From the NCBI RefSeq assembly GCF_026013365.1, contig NZ_JAPDOE010000010.1, positions 62,001 to 126,000 on the forward strand: DNA of 64,000 bases. The letters run 5' to 3'. Below are positions 8,034 to 16,829 of the stretch, piece by piece. The notes under the pieces are model-generated. The model saw nothing but the letters and a program-made list of their open reading frames with translations, made no database searches and was not told the origin of the DNA. The first letter of the stretch is position 1. Each line of letters opens with the position of its first letter. This stretch comes from Paenibacillus sp. LS1. GTDB lineage: Bacteria > Bacillota > Bacilli > Paenibacillales > Paenibacillaceae. The position numbers were made by a program, and so were the translations under genes.

Positions 8034-8987
8034 ATGAAAAATTCTGTGGTCAGACAGGCCGAACAGATTGCGAGTGATTTTTTGCTGGAAAAAGTAAAAT
8101 GCTCACACCATATCATCGGTAAAGGCTTTGTTAATCAGGCCTGTCTGGTGGAGACGGCGAGTCATAAAGTGGTTGTACGCATGAACGGTCAAGATACATA
8201 TCCTACCTTTTTGAAAGAAAAATGGTGCATTGAACGAGCAACGAGTGCCGGTATTCCTGGGCCACAGACATTGTCCGTTGGGGTCAACGCTGAACATGCC
8301 TATATGATTCAAACGGTTGTGGAAGGGGATAACGGATTGGATACGACAGTGTCCCCGTCCATGATCTGGAGGAAACTTGGTGAGTATACTCAACGTTTGC
8401 AATCCATCCCCGTTACAGGTTTCGGAAGGGATCTGCACGATTCTGTACAGGATCGATTTTACTCTCCCCCGCATGCAGGATCAGATGGCAGCTGGCAAGG
8501 ATATGTGCAATACAATATCAATAGTCTCACGAAGCAAGACCCGCTGATCAAGCTTGGTGTAATGACGATGAAGGAGTCCCAAATCGTACGGCAATTATTC
8601 GAACAACTGAAAATGCAAAAGTTCCGCTTTGGTTTATGCCATGGCGATCTCTCTTTGAAGAATACAATCGTAAGTTCGACGGGAGAGATTACCCTTCTGG
8701 ATTGGGGAAATGCAGAAGTCACTGTCGTGCCTTACGGAGATATCATTCAACTCATGCAATGCCAGCTACAAGGGGATGGGCCTGATAACGAAGAATTGAA
8801 AGCGTTTTTAGAAGGCTATGGGACAAGTATACAAGAGCAGGAGCATGAATTGAATCAAGCGAGATATGTATTGCTGTTGAAAGCCTTTGATACGCTGAGG
8901 TGGGCTATAGATCGAAGTCCGGATCAGATCGAGTTTTACACTGTACTAGCGAAACAAGCTCTTGAACAGGTTTGGAGGGGCCAATAG
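8034..8987 (+). CDS. APH-family phosphotransferase
   Basis: ATG 8034 is preceded by GGGAGG (8021-8026). The 317-residue protein has the choline/aminoglycoside kinase fold. An N-terminal lobe carries HHIIGKGFVNQACLVE and VVVRMNG. A catalytic loop reads FGLCHGDLSLKNTIVS, equivalent to the HGDLxxxN Brenner motif, followed by LLDWGNAEV, equivalent to the DxD/DWE metal motif. It is probably a small-molecule or sugar kinase rather than an antibiotic resistance determinant, since no resistance context is visible. It closes glycan block I, about 190 bases after the GT2 gene, and may phosphorylate a precursor or modify the glycan. Substrate unknown. Confidence 0.75.
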   Translation: MKNSVVRQAEQIASDFLLEKVKCSHHIIGKGFVNQACLVETASHKVVVRMNGQDTYPTFLKEKWCIERATSAGIPGPQTLSVGVNAEHAYMIQTVVEGDNGLDTTVSPSMIWRKLGEYTQRLQSIPVTGFGRDLHDSVQDRFYSPPHAGSDGSWQGYVQYNINSLTKQDPLIKLGVMTMKESQIVRQLFEQLKMQKFRFGLCHGDLSLKNTIVSSTGEITLLDWGNAEVTVVPYGDIIQLMQCQLQGDGPDNEELKAFLEGYGTSIQEQEHELNQARYVLLLKAFDTLRWAIDRSPDQIEFYTVLAKQALEQVWRGQ

Positions 8988-9074
8988 CGACTCATTCATG
9001 TAAAATCATTCATCTTTCAAATTTAAAATTTAATCTTTCTATTTAGCTATAGGTTTATTCTATTAGCAGATCCA

Positions 9075-9103
9075 TTGACGCATGAAGGGTGCAGGAGTAC
9101 ATT
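9075..9103 (+). promoter_or_regulatory. Candidate sigma-A promoter of the glutaredoxin-like gene
   Basis: TTGACG (9075-9080), 17 bases, TACATT (9098-9103), about 100 bases before the start at 9205. The -35 is good, the -10 only moderate. Read from pattern only. Confidence 0.35.
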
Positions 9104-9204
9104 TATAGCCATAATTCTTATTTAACAGATGGGAATTGAAGGTCTAGGGCTTTCGTGATCCATCGCCCAGATCTTAATTTTAAAACTAACCAGGAGGTAT
9201 GTCG

Positions 9205-9483
9205 ATGTCATCATCAACCAAAAAAGTCGTGCTGTGGAGCAAAACAGGCTGTCATTTTTGCGGGGAAGTAAAAGCATTTCTGACAGAGCGAAACCAGCCT
9301 TTCGAGAACATTGAAGTGCAGGGTAATGACGTGCTGCGAGATGTGCTTGAAGCAAAATATGGCATTCGGCATGTACCCGTGATTGAAGTGGGAGGGGACG
9401 GCAAGTTTGAAGCTTTGCTGGAACCTGATCTGGAGAAGCTGGCTGAACTTCTGGCACGAGCGGACGAAGCGGCAGCGGTCTAA
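9205..9483 (+). CDS. Glutaredoxin-family protein
   Basis: The second ATG (9205) is preferred over 9199 because AGGAGG (9192-9197) is then seven bases away. The 92-residue protein has VVLWSKTGCHFCGEVKAFL near the N-terminus with a CHFC redox pair, and HVPVIEV, the cis-proline segment of the thioredoxin fold. Length and motif order fit NrdH/glutaredoxin-like proteins. It stands alone just before the sulfur-compound cluster on the same strand. A link to thiol metabolism is plausible but not shown. Confidence 0.85.
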   Translation: MSSSTKKVVLWSKTGCHFCGEVKAFLTERNQPFENIEVQGNDVLRDVLEAKYGIRHVPVIEVGGDGKFEALLEPDLEKLAELLARADEAAAV

Positions 9484-9648
9484 CGGGAGTCGATATATAC
9501 CTTTGGAGCAAGCCGTTCCGGCTGTGCATGATGCAAGATCGCATTTGTGCAGCTGCTGGAACGTTCATAACTCAACGCTTGATGAGATGTAAATGGTTCT
9601 AATTCACATCTTCAATACACATATAGAAAAAATCTATTAGTCGTGCTG

Positions 9649-9677
9649 TTGACCCTTTTGCGGGGCAGTGATAAGAT
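9649..9677 (+). promoter_or_regulatory. Sigma-A promoter of the flavin monooxygenase gene
   Basis: TTGACC (9649-9654), a 17-base spacer and TAAGAT (9672-9677). The conserved 33-base element at 9687-9719 lies just downstream, where an operator would block initiation or early elongation. The 9484-9804 interval contains no gene. Confidence 0.6.
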
Positions 9678-9686
9678 TTGTGAAAT

Positions 9687-9719
9687 TAAAACAAACCAAA
9701 CTCATAGGAATAGTTAACT
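9687..9719 (+). promoter_or_regulatory. Conserved 33-base element, copy 1 (candidate operator)
   Basis: The block runs from TAAAAC to AACT with core AACTCATAGGA. It matches the block at 11234-11266, ahead of the substrate-binding protein gene, at 24 of 33 positions with equal length and spacing. The ATAGGAAT-like core recalls sulfur-regulator sites in Bacillales such as CymR, but that identification is a guess. Confidence 0.5.
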
Positions 9720-9804
9720 TTTAGTTAATTCGTATACGTAATCAGTTCAGATTGGCCCTTGATCATTTTTTTGAAGATTTTAATCCAAGGAAGGCGGAGT
9801 GAAC

Positions 9805-11148
9805 ATGACAGCGAAACGCAGTTTGAAATTTGGAGCCATTATTCATGGGGTTGGAGGAAGCAATACCACTTGGAGACACCCGGAGGTTCTGTCGGATGCC
9901 AGCGTCAACTTTGGATTCTACAAGCGTCAGGCACTGAAAGCGGAGGAAGGCAAGTTCGATCTTGTTTTTATCGCAGACGGTCTGTATATTACCGAGAAAT
10001 CCATTCCCCATTTCCTGAATCGCTTCGAACCGATCAGTATTCTATCCGCCTTGGCTGCAGTTACTTCACGGATTGGACTGGTGGGGACCCTCTCGACATC
10101 CTATAGTGATCCCTTCACCGTAGCCAGACAGTTCGGTTCCCTCGATCAGATCAGTGATGGCCGTGCAGGCTGGAACGTAGTAACCTCTCCGCTCGAAGGT
10201 ACAGCGAAGAACTACAGTAAGAGCAGTCACCCTACGCATCCGGAACGTTATCGAATTGCCGCGGAATATTTACAGGTAACCAAAGGGTTGTGGGACTCTT
10301 GGGAAGATGATGCCTTTGTAAGAGACAAAGAGAGCGGTGTATTCTTCGACCCATCCAAACTGCACACGCTTAATCATGAAGGAGAGTTTTTCTCCGTACA
10401 AGGTCCGCTTAATATTGCCCGTTCACGGCAAGGACAGCCGGTAATTTTCCAGGCAGGTTCATCGGAAGATGGCAAAACGCTGGCAGCGCAAGAAGCAGAT
10501 GCTGTCTTTACTGGACACGATACAATTGAAGATGCGCAGGCATTCTATAAGGATGTCAAAACACGAGCGGCCTCCTACGGACGTTCTTCACAGGATATTG
10601 TCATTCTGCCAGGCATCAATCCTATTGTTGGACGGACGGAAGAGGAAGCTGAACAGAAATATCAGGAAATCGCAAGCTTGGTCACCATCGACAAAGCACT
10701 GGATTACCTGGGACGTTTCTTCGAACATCATGATTTCTCCCAATATCCACTGGATGAGCCTTTCCCGGAGCTGAATGGCATTGGAAGCAACAGTTTCCGC
10801 AGCGGCACGGACAAGATTAAGAAGGATGCCAAGGAGCAAGGATTGACGTTGCGTGAAGTGGCTCTGCGGGCAGCAACACCGCGCAGCAAATTCCTGGGCA
10901 CACCGGAGCAGGTTGCTGACAAGATTCAGGAATGGTTCGAGACGGAAGCGGCGGATGGCTTCATTATTGCTTCGGAGTTGCCAAGTGGATTGTCTGATTT
11001 TGTGGAACTGGTTGTTCCGATTCTGCAAGAGCGCGGCCTGTATCGTACGGAATATGAACACGATACATTGCGAGGTAACCTTGGCGTGCAAATTCCGGTT
11101 AACCGTTATACGGCTGCGAAGGAGCAAGTCGTATCTGATTTGGCATAA
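9805..11148 (+). CDS. NtaA/SnaA/DszA-type flavin-dependent monooxygenase
   Basis: ATG 9805 is chosen; a GTG two codons earlier overlaps the AAGGCGGAG site. The 447-residue protein is a luciferase-like (LLM) monooxygenase of the nitrilotriacetate/dibenzothiophene-sulfone class. It has the N-terminal SLKFGAIIHGVGGSNTTWRHP, FIADGLYI, SYSDPFTVARQFGSLDQISDGRAGWNVVTS, and the GQPVIFQAGSSEDGK segment typical of the family. B. subtilis YxeK, which acts in S-(2-succino)cysteine breakdown, is a relative. Such enzymes use reduced FMN, and an FMN reductase gene (15218) and M20 amidohydrolase gene (17931) lie in the same run. Likely role: oxidative C-S or C-N cleavage of an imported thio-compound. The exact substrate is unknown. 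Confidence 0.85.
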   Translation: MTAKRSLKFGAIIHGVGGSNTTWRHPEVLSDASVNFGFYKRQALKAEEGKFDLVFIADGLYITEKSIPHFLNRFEPISILSALAAVTSRIGLVGTLSTSYSDPFTVARQFGSLDQISDGRAGWNVVTSPLEGTAKNYSKSSHPTHPERYRIAAEYLQVTKGLWDSWEDDAFVRDKESGVFFDPSKLHTLNHEGEFFSVQGPLNIARSRQGQPVIFQAGSSEDGKTLAAQEADAVFTGHDTIEDAQAFYKDVKTRAASYGRSSQDIVILPGINPIVGRTEEEAEQKYQEIASLVTIDKALDYLGRFFEHHDFSQYPLDEPFPELNGIGSNSFRSGTDKIKKDAKEQGLTLREVALRAATPRSKFLGTPEQVADKIQEWFETEAADGFIIASELPSGLSDFVELVVPILQERGLYRTEYEHDTLRGNLGVQIPVNRYTAAKEQVVSDLA

Positions 11149-11233
11149 CGGATAGGGAGCGAACGAGCATCTGATTTTGTCTGGCTGTTTTTCCAACCGG
11201 TAATAAAATAAATTACTACGTTTCGTACTGTTT

Positions 11234-11266
11234 TAAAACCGACTTAACTCATAGGATATATCAACT
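11234..11266 (+). promoter_or_regulatory. Conserved 33-base element, copy 2 (candidate operator)
   Basis: Second copy of the TAAAAC...AACTCATAGGA...AACT block seen at 9687-9719, here about 55 bases before the substrate-binding protein start. The -35 and -10 of this gene are not obvious. Confidence 0.5.
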
Positions 11267-11319
11267 ATTGGTATAAACATCAATTTAATGACACCTGTAT
11301 ATACAGAGGGGGAAGCGAT

Positions 11320-12963
11320 ATGAACAGGTCTATCTCATGGATGAAATATATGGCATTGGCAGCAGTATTGGTGATGGTATTATCCGGTTGCGGAGCGGCG
11401 GGAGGCAGCACGAACGGTGCAGCACAGGCTTCGGGCGGGGCGCAGGCCGGGCAAGCTGAAGGAGGCAACCTGACTTTTGCACTCGCGACTTCACCGGATA
11501 CGCTTGACCCTCATCGCAGTGGGCTTGCCGTAACGGTACGCGCCATCCGGACGATCTACGACAATCTGGTAGTACAGTTGCCGGATGGTTCGATCAAACC
11601 TTGGCTCGCCACGGAATGGAGCGTATCCGAGGACGGCAAGAGTTATACGTTCAAGCTGCGTGAAGGCGTGAAGTTCCACGATGGCACACCGTTTAATGCG
11701 GAAGCCGTGAAATACAATCTGGACCGGGTGATCGATCCGGCTACCAAAGCTGCCAATTCCCTTGCCCTGATTAGACCCTATAGCTCCTCCGAGGTCATTG
11801 ATGAATATACGATTAAGGTAAATCTGGAATCGCCATCGCAAGCCTTTCTTGGCAACTTGAGCCAGGCACTTCTGGGGATCGTATCCCCTACAGCTGCCCA
11901 AAAATATGGCGACCAGCTGGGTAAAAATCCGGTGGGTACAGGTCCGTATACCTTTGTGAAATGGGATGAAAATGCGGATATCGTCGTTGCCAAGAACAAG
12001 GATTACAACTGGGGACCTGAGACGGTTGAAAATAAAGCTGCGCCACATGTGGACACGATCACATTCAAAATTGTACCGGAAGAAGCGACGCGCATCGGAA
12101 GTGTACAAAGTGGTCAGGTACTCGCTGCCGAGACCGTTCCACCGCAAAATATCGCTGCATTGAAAAACGATCCGAACCAGCAACTGTTACAGGCCAATAC
12201 GGTGGGATTGCCATATACACTATTTTTCAATCTGCGCAAAGCGCCTTGGGATGATGTGAAAGTAAGGCAGGCGGTACAATCCGCTTTAGATGTGGAATCG
12301 ATTGTCAAAACATTGTATCTGGGCAACTACGAACGTGCGTGGTCTGCATTGTCTCCTGGAATTCTGGGTTATGATGCATCGCTGGAAGGAAGCATTAACC
12401 CGGACATCAACAAAGCCAATCAGCTGCTCGATGAACAAGGCTGGGTGAAAGGGGCTGACGGCATTCGTGCCAAAGACGGCCAGAAGCTGACCCTGCGTTA
12501 TGTCGATGGTTCGCCCAATCGGGAGAAACGCAATGACATTGCCGCCATTATTCAACAACAGTTGAAGCAGGTAGGCATCGCTGTTGAAGTGGAAATTACA
12601 AAAGACGTAGCAACGGTCATCTATCAGAACTGGGATTACGATCTCTATGGCAACAGCCAGGTTAACTCCGATCCAAATGCACTGTATGCCTTCTATCATA
12701 CAAGTGCAGAGGGTCAGCGTCCGACCTTATCCGGTTTGTCTGATCCGAAGATTGATGAACTGCTGGAGCAGGGAGCCGTTGAGAGTGACGCGGATAAACG
12801 TGTCGAGATCTACAATCAGATTCAACAATACCTGATTGAGCAAGCGGTGATTCTGCCGATCTATGTATTCCCTTATACCGTCGCAGCATCCAAAAAGGTC
12901 GAAGGCATCAAGTTCGATTCGCTGGGGTATCCACTCTTTAACGACGTCCGCATTCAGCCCTAA
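11320..12963 (+). CDS. Peptide/nickel-type ABC transporter substrate-binding lipoprotein
   Basis: ATG 11320 lies behind AGAGGGGG. The 547-residue protein has a lipoprotein signal peptide (hydrophobic core, then VLSGC with the lipidated Cys24), followed by a Gly/Ala linker. The mature domain is SBP family 5: LTFALATSPDTLDPHRSG, then EDGKSYTFKLREGVKFHDGTPFNAEAVKYNLDR, the family signature near residue 100. It should capture a substrate outside the membrane and deliver it to the permeases at 13187 and 14180. The neighbouring monooxygenase, FMN reductase and amidohydrolase suggest a sulfur- or amide-containing organic compound rather than peptides. Confidence 0.9.
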   Translation: MNRSISWMKYMALAAVLVMVLSGCGAAGGSTNGAAQASGGAQAGQAEGGNLTFALATSPDTLDPHRSGLAVTVRAIRTIYDNLVVQLPDGSIKPWLATEWSVSEDGKSYTFKLREGVKFHDGTPFNAEAVKYNLDRVIDPATKAANSLALIRPYSSSEVIDEYTIKVNLESPSQAFLGNLSQALLGIVSPTAAQKYGDQLGKNPVGTGPYTFVKWDENADIVVAKNKDYNWGPETVENKAAPHVDTITFKIVPEEATRIGSVQSGQVLAAETVPPQNIAALKNDPNQQLLQANTVGLPYTLFFNLRKAPWDDVKVRQAVQSALDVESIVKTLYLGNYERAWSALSPGILGYDASLEGSINPDINKANQLLDEQGWVKGADGIRAKDGQKLTLRYVDGSPNREKRNDIAAIIQQQLKQVGIAVEVEITKDVATVIYQNWDYDLYGNSQVNSDPNALYAFYHTSAEGQRPTLSGLSDPKIDELLEQGAVESDADKRVEIYNQIQQYLIEQAVILPIYVFPYTVAASKKVEGIKFDSLGYPLFNDVRIQP

Positions 12964-12970
12964 CAGAGGT

Positions 12971-13137
12971 TGTTCAAAAAGTCCACTTTTGATTACGAGT
13001 CATGCCTAATGGCATGATCAGCATCGAATATGAAATTCAGCCGAAATGTCCGTTGCTCACGTAGTTTCCTACGCTCCGCTACTCCATTTCTAGCTTCATT
13101 CCATCTTCTCGGTACTGAAAACTGGTCTTTTTGAACA
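12971..13137. repeat. MITE-like intergenic element with terminal inverted repeats
   Basis: A 167-base element inserted between the substrate-binding protein and permease genes. The ends are TGTTCAAAAAGTCCA (12971-12985) and TGGTCTTTTTGAACA (13123-13137), inverted repeats matching at 14 of 15 positions. The interior has no coding sequence. From memory, related sequences are scattered in Paenibacillus genomes. It may act as a weak terminator within the operon. Confidence 0.65.
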
Positions 13138-13186
13138 CACACTATAAGGAACGACCAATTCCGATTCAGGAAGGAGATATCCCGGT

Positions 13187-14119
13187 ATGGTTCAAACGAT
13201 ACTGTCACGACTCGCAACATCGCTTCTGGTTATATTCGGAGCTTCGGTGCTGGTGTACTGCATCATGTATCTTCTGCCGGGTGATCCGGTTCTGCTCATG
13301 CTGGACCCGTCCTCGGCTACCCCGGAGATGATTGAGAATCTGCGGGTTCAACTTGGGCTGGATCAGCCGTTTTACATCCAGTTTGCGAACTATTTCGGTG
13401 ATATGCTGCGTGGAGATTTCGGTAAATCGATGATCAATTCGGATCCGGTTCTGCCCAAAATACTGGAGCATTTTCCAGCCACACTGGCTTTGACCGCACT
13501 CAGCTCAATCATTGCCATCACGATTGGAATTACACTCGGTGTATTGTCTGCAATTCATCGCAATGGCGTGATTGATTTCGTTGCCCGGCTCGTTGGACTG
13601 TTCGGCATCTCGATGCCGACCTTCTGGACGGGGATACTGCTCATCCTGTTATTCTCGGTACAGCTTGGCTGGTTCCCGGCGATGGGATCGGATGGGTTCA
13701 GCTCACTGGTTCTTCCGGCAGCAACGTTGGGTCTCGTGGGTGCAGGGTTTATCGTACGGATGGTGCGTAACAGCATGCTGGAAGTAATCAATGAACCATT
13801 TATTGTGGCGTTACGGGCAAAAGGACTTTCCGAGCGCGCCATCATGTATGGCCATGCGTTGCGTAATGCGCTGATCCCTGCCGTAACGGTAATCGGCATG
13901 CTGATCGGTGATCTGCTTGCGGGAACGGTTGTGGTGGAGACCGTCTTCTCCAGACAAGGAATCGGCCGGATTATTGCAGATGCGCTAATGGCCAAGGATC
14001 TGCCCGTGGTGCAAGGCGTTGTTTTCTTTACATCCATTATCTATGTGGTCTTGAATTTGCTGGTGGACATCTCGTATTCGTACATTGATCCCCGGGTTCG
14101 GCGTGCGGTCCGAACATGA
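13187..14119 (+). CDS. ABC transporter permease, DppB/OppB type
   Basis: ATG 13187 follows AAGGAGATATCCCGGT. The 310-residue membrane protein starts MVQTILSRLATSLLVIFGAS and has the DppB pattern: YLLPGDPVLLMLDP, then RVQLGLDQPFYIQFANYFGDMLRGDFGKS, about six hydrophobic segments, and the cytoplasmic EAA-type loop (ALRAKGLSERAIMYGHALRNALIPAVT) near residue 220 that contacts an ATPase. It pairs with the permease at 14180. No ATP-binding subunit is encoded next to either permease, so the importer must borrow ATPases from elsewhere. Confidence 0.9.
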   Translation: MVQTILSRLATSLLVIFGASVLVYCIMYLLPGDPVLLMLDPSSATPEMIENLRVQLGLDQPFYIQFANYFGDMLRGDFGKSMINSDPVLPKILEHFPATLALTALSSIIAITIGITLGVLSAIHRNGVIDFVARLVGLFGISMPTFWTGILLILLFSVQLGWFPAMGSDGFSSLVLPAATLGLVGAGFIVRMVRNSMLEVINEPFIVALRAKGLSERAIMYGHALRNALIPAVTVIGMLIGDLLAGTVVVETVFSRQGIGRIIADALMAKDLPVVQGVVFFTSIIYVVLNLLVDISYSYIDPRVRRAVRT

Positions 14120-14179
14120 TGACAGCTGGAACAGTCAGAAGTGTCCTGACGCGGAGTATGGAAGGAGGAGTTGTTGCTC

Positions 14180-15094
14180 ATGAGCATGAAACCTTTGGCT
14201 GGTGACAAAAAAGCATGGGCGGGCGTAGGACGTATACGTCTGTGGAATCGCCGTCCTTGGCGCTATCGCGTTTCACTCGCGGTATCCCGATTATTCTTTT
14301 ATGCAGCATTGCTGGTAGTCGTGTTTACCGTGGCATGTGCGATTGTGCCGGGCTGGATTGCTCCTTATGATCCAACTCAGATGATGACGGATGCCATTCT
14401 GCAGGCTCCCTCTGCTGCGCATCTGTTCGGGACGGACTATTTTGGCAGGGATATCTTCAGTGTAGTTGTGCATGGAAGCAGGGATTCATTGCTCATTGGA
14501 TTTGCTTCGGTGCTTGTGGGAGGCATTGTTGGTAGTGCGCTTGGTATTATCTCCGGTTACGCCGGAGGTATTGTTGATACCATCACCATGCGTGCCGTTG
14601 ATATACTGATGGCTGTACCCGGCGTGCTCCTGGCGTTGTCTGTTGCAGCTGCTCTCGGGCCAGGACTCATGAATATTGCACTGGCTGTTGCCGTTTCCTC
14701 AATTCCGGGGTACGCACGGGTGATGCGTGGGCAGGTCATATCTGTTAAAGGTCTGCCTTTCATTACAGCGACACGTTCACTGGGCGGTTCCAATACCCGT
14801 ATTTTCTGGAAACATGTACTGCCACATTCGTTGTCACCCTTACTGGTCATGGCTACGCTTGGCGTAGGGACATCGATCCTGACGGGCTCCGGACTCAGCT
14901 TTCTGGGACTTGGGGTGTTGAAGGAAATTCCGGATTGGGGCGCCTTACTCTCGCAAGGTAGAGGTTATCTGACGGTTGCCTGGTGGATCTGTACGTTCCC
15001 GGGACTGGCGATCACGTTGTTTGTACTGGCGGTTAATCTGATTGGAGACGATATTCGCGATCGGTTGGATCCCAAAGTAAAAGGAGCGGCTTGA
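14180..15094 (+). CDS. ABC transporter permease, DppC/OppC type
   Basis: ATG 14180 is preferred (AAGGAGGAG at 14161-14169); a TTG nine bases earlier is the longest-frame alternative. The 304-residue protein has a polar N-terminus, then a first membrane segment and the DppC landmarks APYDPTQ and AHLFGTDYFGRDIFSVVVHGSRDSLLIG. These are followed by five more hydrophobic segments and the EAA loop SLGGSNTRIFWKHVLPHS. It forms a heterodimer with the permease encoded at 13187, from which it is separated by 60 bases. Confidence 0.9.
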   Translation: MSMKPLAGDKKAWAGVGRIRLWNRRPWRYRVSLAVSRLFFYAALLVVVFTVACAIVPGWIAPYDPTQMMTDAILQAPSAAHLFGTDYFGRDIFSVVVHGSRDSLLIGFASVLVGGIVGSALGIISGYAGGIVDTITMRAVDILMAVPGVLLALSVAAALGPGLMNIALAVAVSSIPGYARVMRGQVISVKGLPFITATRSLGGSNTRIFWKHVLPHSLSPLLVMATLGVGTSILTGSGLSFLGLGVLKEIPDWGALLSQGRGYLTVAWWICTFPGLAITLFVLAVNLIGDDIRDRLDPKVKGAA

Positions 15095-15217
15095 CCGCTA
15101 TTCCAAAATATAAGAATTTATAAGTTTCAACCTTTCCATTTTTATATTTCACTGCGAAACGGTAGCTGTGCCACCAGAGGACGGCGACAGCCGTTTACGC
15201 TTGAGGAGGAGAAATTT

Positions 15218-15766
15218 ATGTCACATGTTGTCATTATTGCCGGATCACCATCCAAACGTTCGCGTTTGACAGGTCTGACGGATTACAGCAGCCAAAAATT
15301 AACGGAGGCAGGCATCACCGTTGAAGTTATTCACGTTGTGGATCTGCCCGCTGAGGATCTGGTGCAAGCCCGATTCGACAGCTCATTTATTCGTGATGCT
15401 CTGGCTGTTGTTGAAGCGGCGGATGCCGTTATTGTAGCTACACCGGTATACAAGGCATCGTACTCCGGCGTGCTCAAGCTGTTCCTGGATCTGATTCCGC
15501 AAGAGGGGCTACGGGGTAAGTTGACACTCCCGCTCGTCATTGGTGGCTCCATTGCTCATCTACTCGCTATTGATTATGCATTGAAGCCTGTTCTGGCAGC
15601 CCTTGGTGGAAGACATATTCTGGGTGGGGTGTACGCTGTGGATCAGGGGATTGAACGACTGGATGATGGAAAGTTCATACTCTCGGCGGACATTACTTCA
15701 CGCCTGGATCGTTCCTTGGACGAATTGATATTGACACTGGAAAAGGATGGGATTAAGATATCATAA
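15218..15766 (+). CDS. ssuE: NADPH-dependent FMN reductase (SsuE type)
   Basis: ATG 15218 with GAGGAGGAG upstream. The 182-residue flavodoxin-like protein opens VVIIAGSPSKRSRLTGLTDY, has VIVATPVYKASYSGVLKLFLD, the flavin-binding segment typical of SsuE, and LIGGS-like VIGGSIAHLLAIDYALKPVL. It would supply reduced FMN to the monooxygenases at 9805 and 16830. Its position between the permeases and the LysR gene supports a role in the sulfur-compound pathway. It is about the usual length for SsuE. Confidence 0.88.
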   Translation: MSHVVIIAGSPSKRSRLTGLTDYSSQKLTEAGITVEVIHVVDLPAEDLVQARFDSSFIRDALAVVEAADAVIVATPVYKASYSGVLKLFLDLIPQEGLRGKLTLPLVIGGSIAHLLAIDYALKPVLAALGGRHILGGVYAVDQGIERLDDGKFILSADITSRLDRSLDELILTLEKDGIKIS

Positions 15767-15835
15767 AACCGAGTAAATTTATCGGTTAAATAGATATAAG
15801 GTCAAACGTCTGAGGACGTGGATACGGAGGCGCTC

Positions 15836-16708
15836 ATGAATATCGAGAACATTGAAGCATTTGTATATATCAACCATTATGGAAGCTTCAATAAAGCTGC
15901 CGAAGTACTCTTCTTGTCCCAACCTTCGGTCACAGCTCGCATTCAGTCACTGGAAAGGGAGCTGGGCTGCAAGTTGTTTGATCGACTTGGCAAGCAAATT
16001 GTGCTGACAGAGGAAGGTCGGAAATTCCTGCCATATGCGCAGCAAGTGCTGCAAGTGATTCAGAAGGGCAAGCAGAAGATTCAGCAACGGCGATCAACAC
16101 CGGATGCTCTTCGGCTCGGTAGTACAGTATCGGTATCCAATTATGTCATTCCCGATTTTCTACCCAAGATCAAGGATGCTTACCCCGAAATTAATATCAA
16201 ATTGACGACAGCAACGACGGATCAGCTGATTGCCAAACTGCTTGGTCAGGAGATCGATCTTGCCTTTGTACGCAAGGTCATGCATCCTGCGATCCGTACG
16301 GTTGCTTTTTATGAAGATCCGATCCAGCTCTATGTGTACAAAGGACATCCATTCATTGAAAGCGGGCATGTCAGCATGGAAGCGATCCGGAATGAGCAAC
16401 TGGTCTTTTTCGAATGTGGTTCACTAGACTGGCTTCGCATTCACCGGGCTTTCGACTCGCTGGAACATCCGCCGAATATTACATATCATGTCGATAATTC
16501 GGAGACGGCGAAGAAACTGGTTATGCAAGAGGCAGGCATTGCCTTTCTCCCTGGACTCACGGTGAAGAAGGAAGTGCAAAATCAGGAGTTGTTCCCCATT
16601 CAGGTACATGAGGTTGCAGGTGTATCGTTGCAGATCAGCGTCGTCACGTTAAAGGAAGAATATTCGCCATTGGCAGAGCCCTTCGGGGAACTGCTGCGGC
16701 AGTTATAG
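15836..16708 (+). CDS. LysR-family transcriptional regulator
   Basis: ATG 15836 has CGGAGG six bases upstream; the frame extends to 15818. The 290-residue protein has the LysR winged helix at residues 1-60 (NIENIEAFVYINHYGSFNKA, LSQPSVTARIQSLERELG, LFDRLGKQIVLTEEG) and a type-2 periplasmic-binding-like effector domain (LRLGSTVSVSNYVIPDFLPK). It lies within the sulfur-compound cluster on the same strand, so it probably activates that cluster in response to a pathway metabolite. CysL-type regulators are a possible comparison. Confidence 0.85.
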   Translation: MNIENIEAFVYINHYGSFNKAAEVLFLSQPSVTARIQSLERELGCKLFDRLGKQIVLTEEGRKFLPYAQQVLQVIQKGKQKIQQRRSTPDALRLGSTVSVSNYVIPDFLPKIKDAYPEINIKLTTATTDQLIAKLLGQEIDLAFVRKVMHPAIRTVAFYEDPIQLYVYKGHPFIESGHVSMEAIRNEQLVFFECGSLDWLRIHRAFDSLEHPPNITYHVDNSETAKKLVMQEAGIAFLPGLTVKKEVQNQELFPIQVHEVAGVSLQISVVTLKEEYSPLAEPFGELLRQL

Positions 16709-16829
16709 AGCGTCTAACGTTGAATCTGACTTTTACACCAAAACGGAGAGTGCAGAACTGTAACATCTCCAGTTCAACTTAATAGTGATTCAAGAACACA
16801 GGTTCAGCACAATCAAGGAGGAGAAGGAT

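Noticed and set aside
8034..8987. Aminoglycoside resistance gene
   Set aside because: Only the general kinase fold is shared; there is no mobile-element or resistance context.
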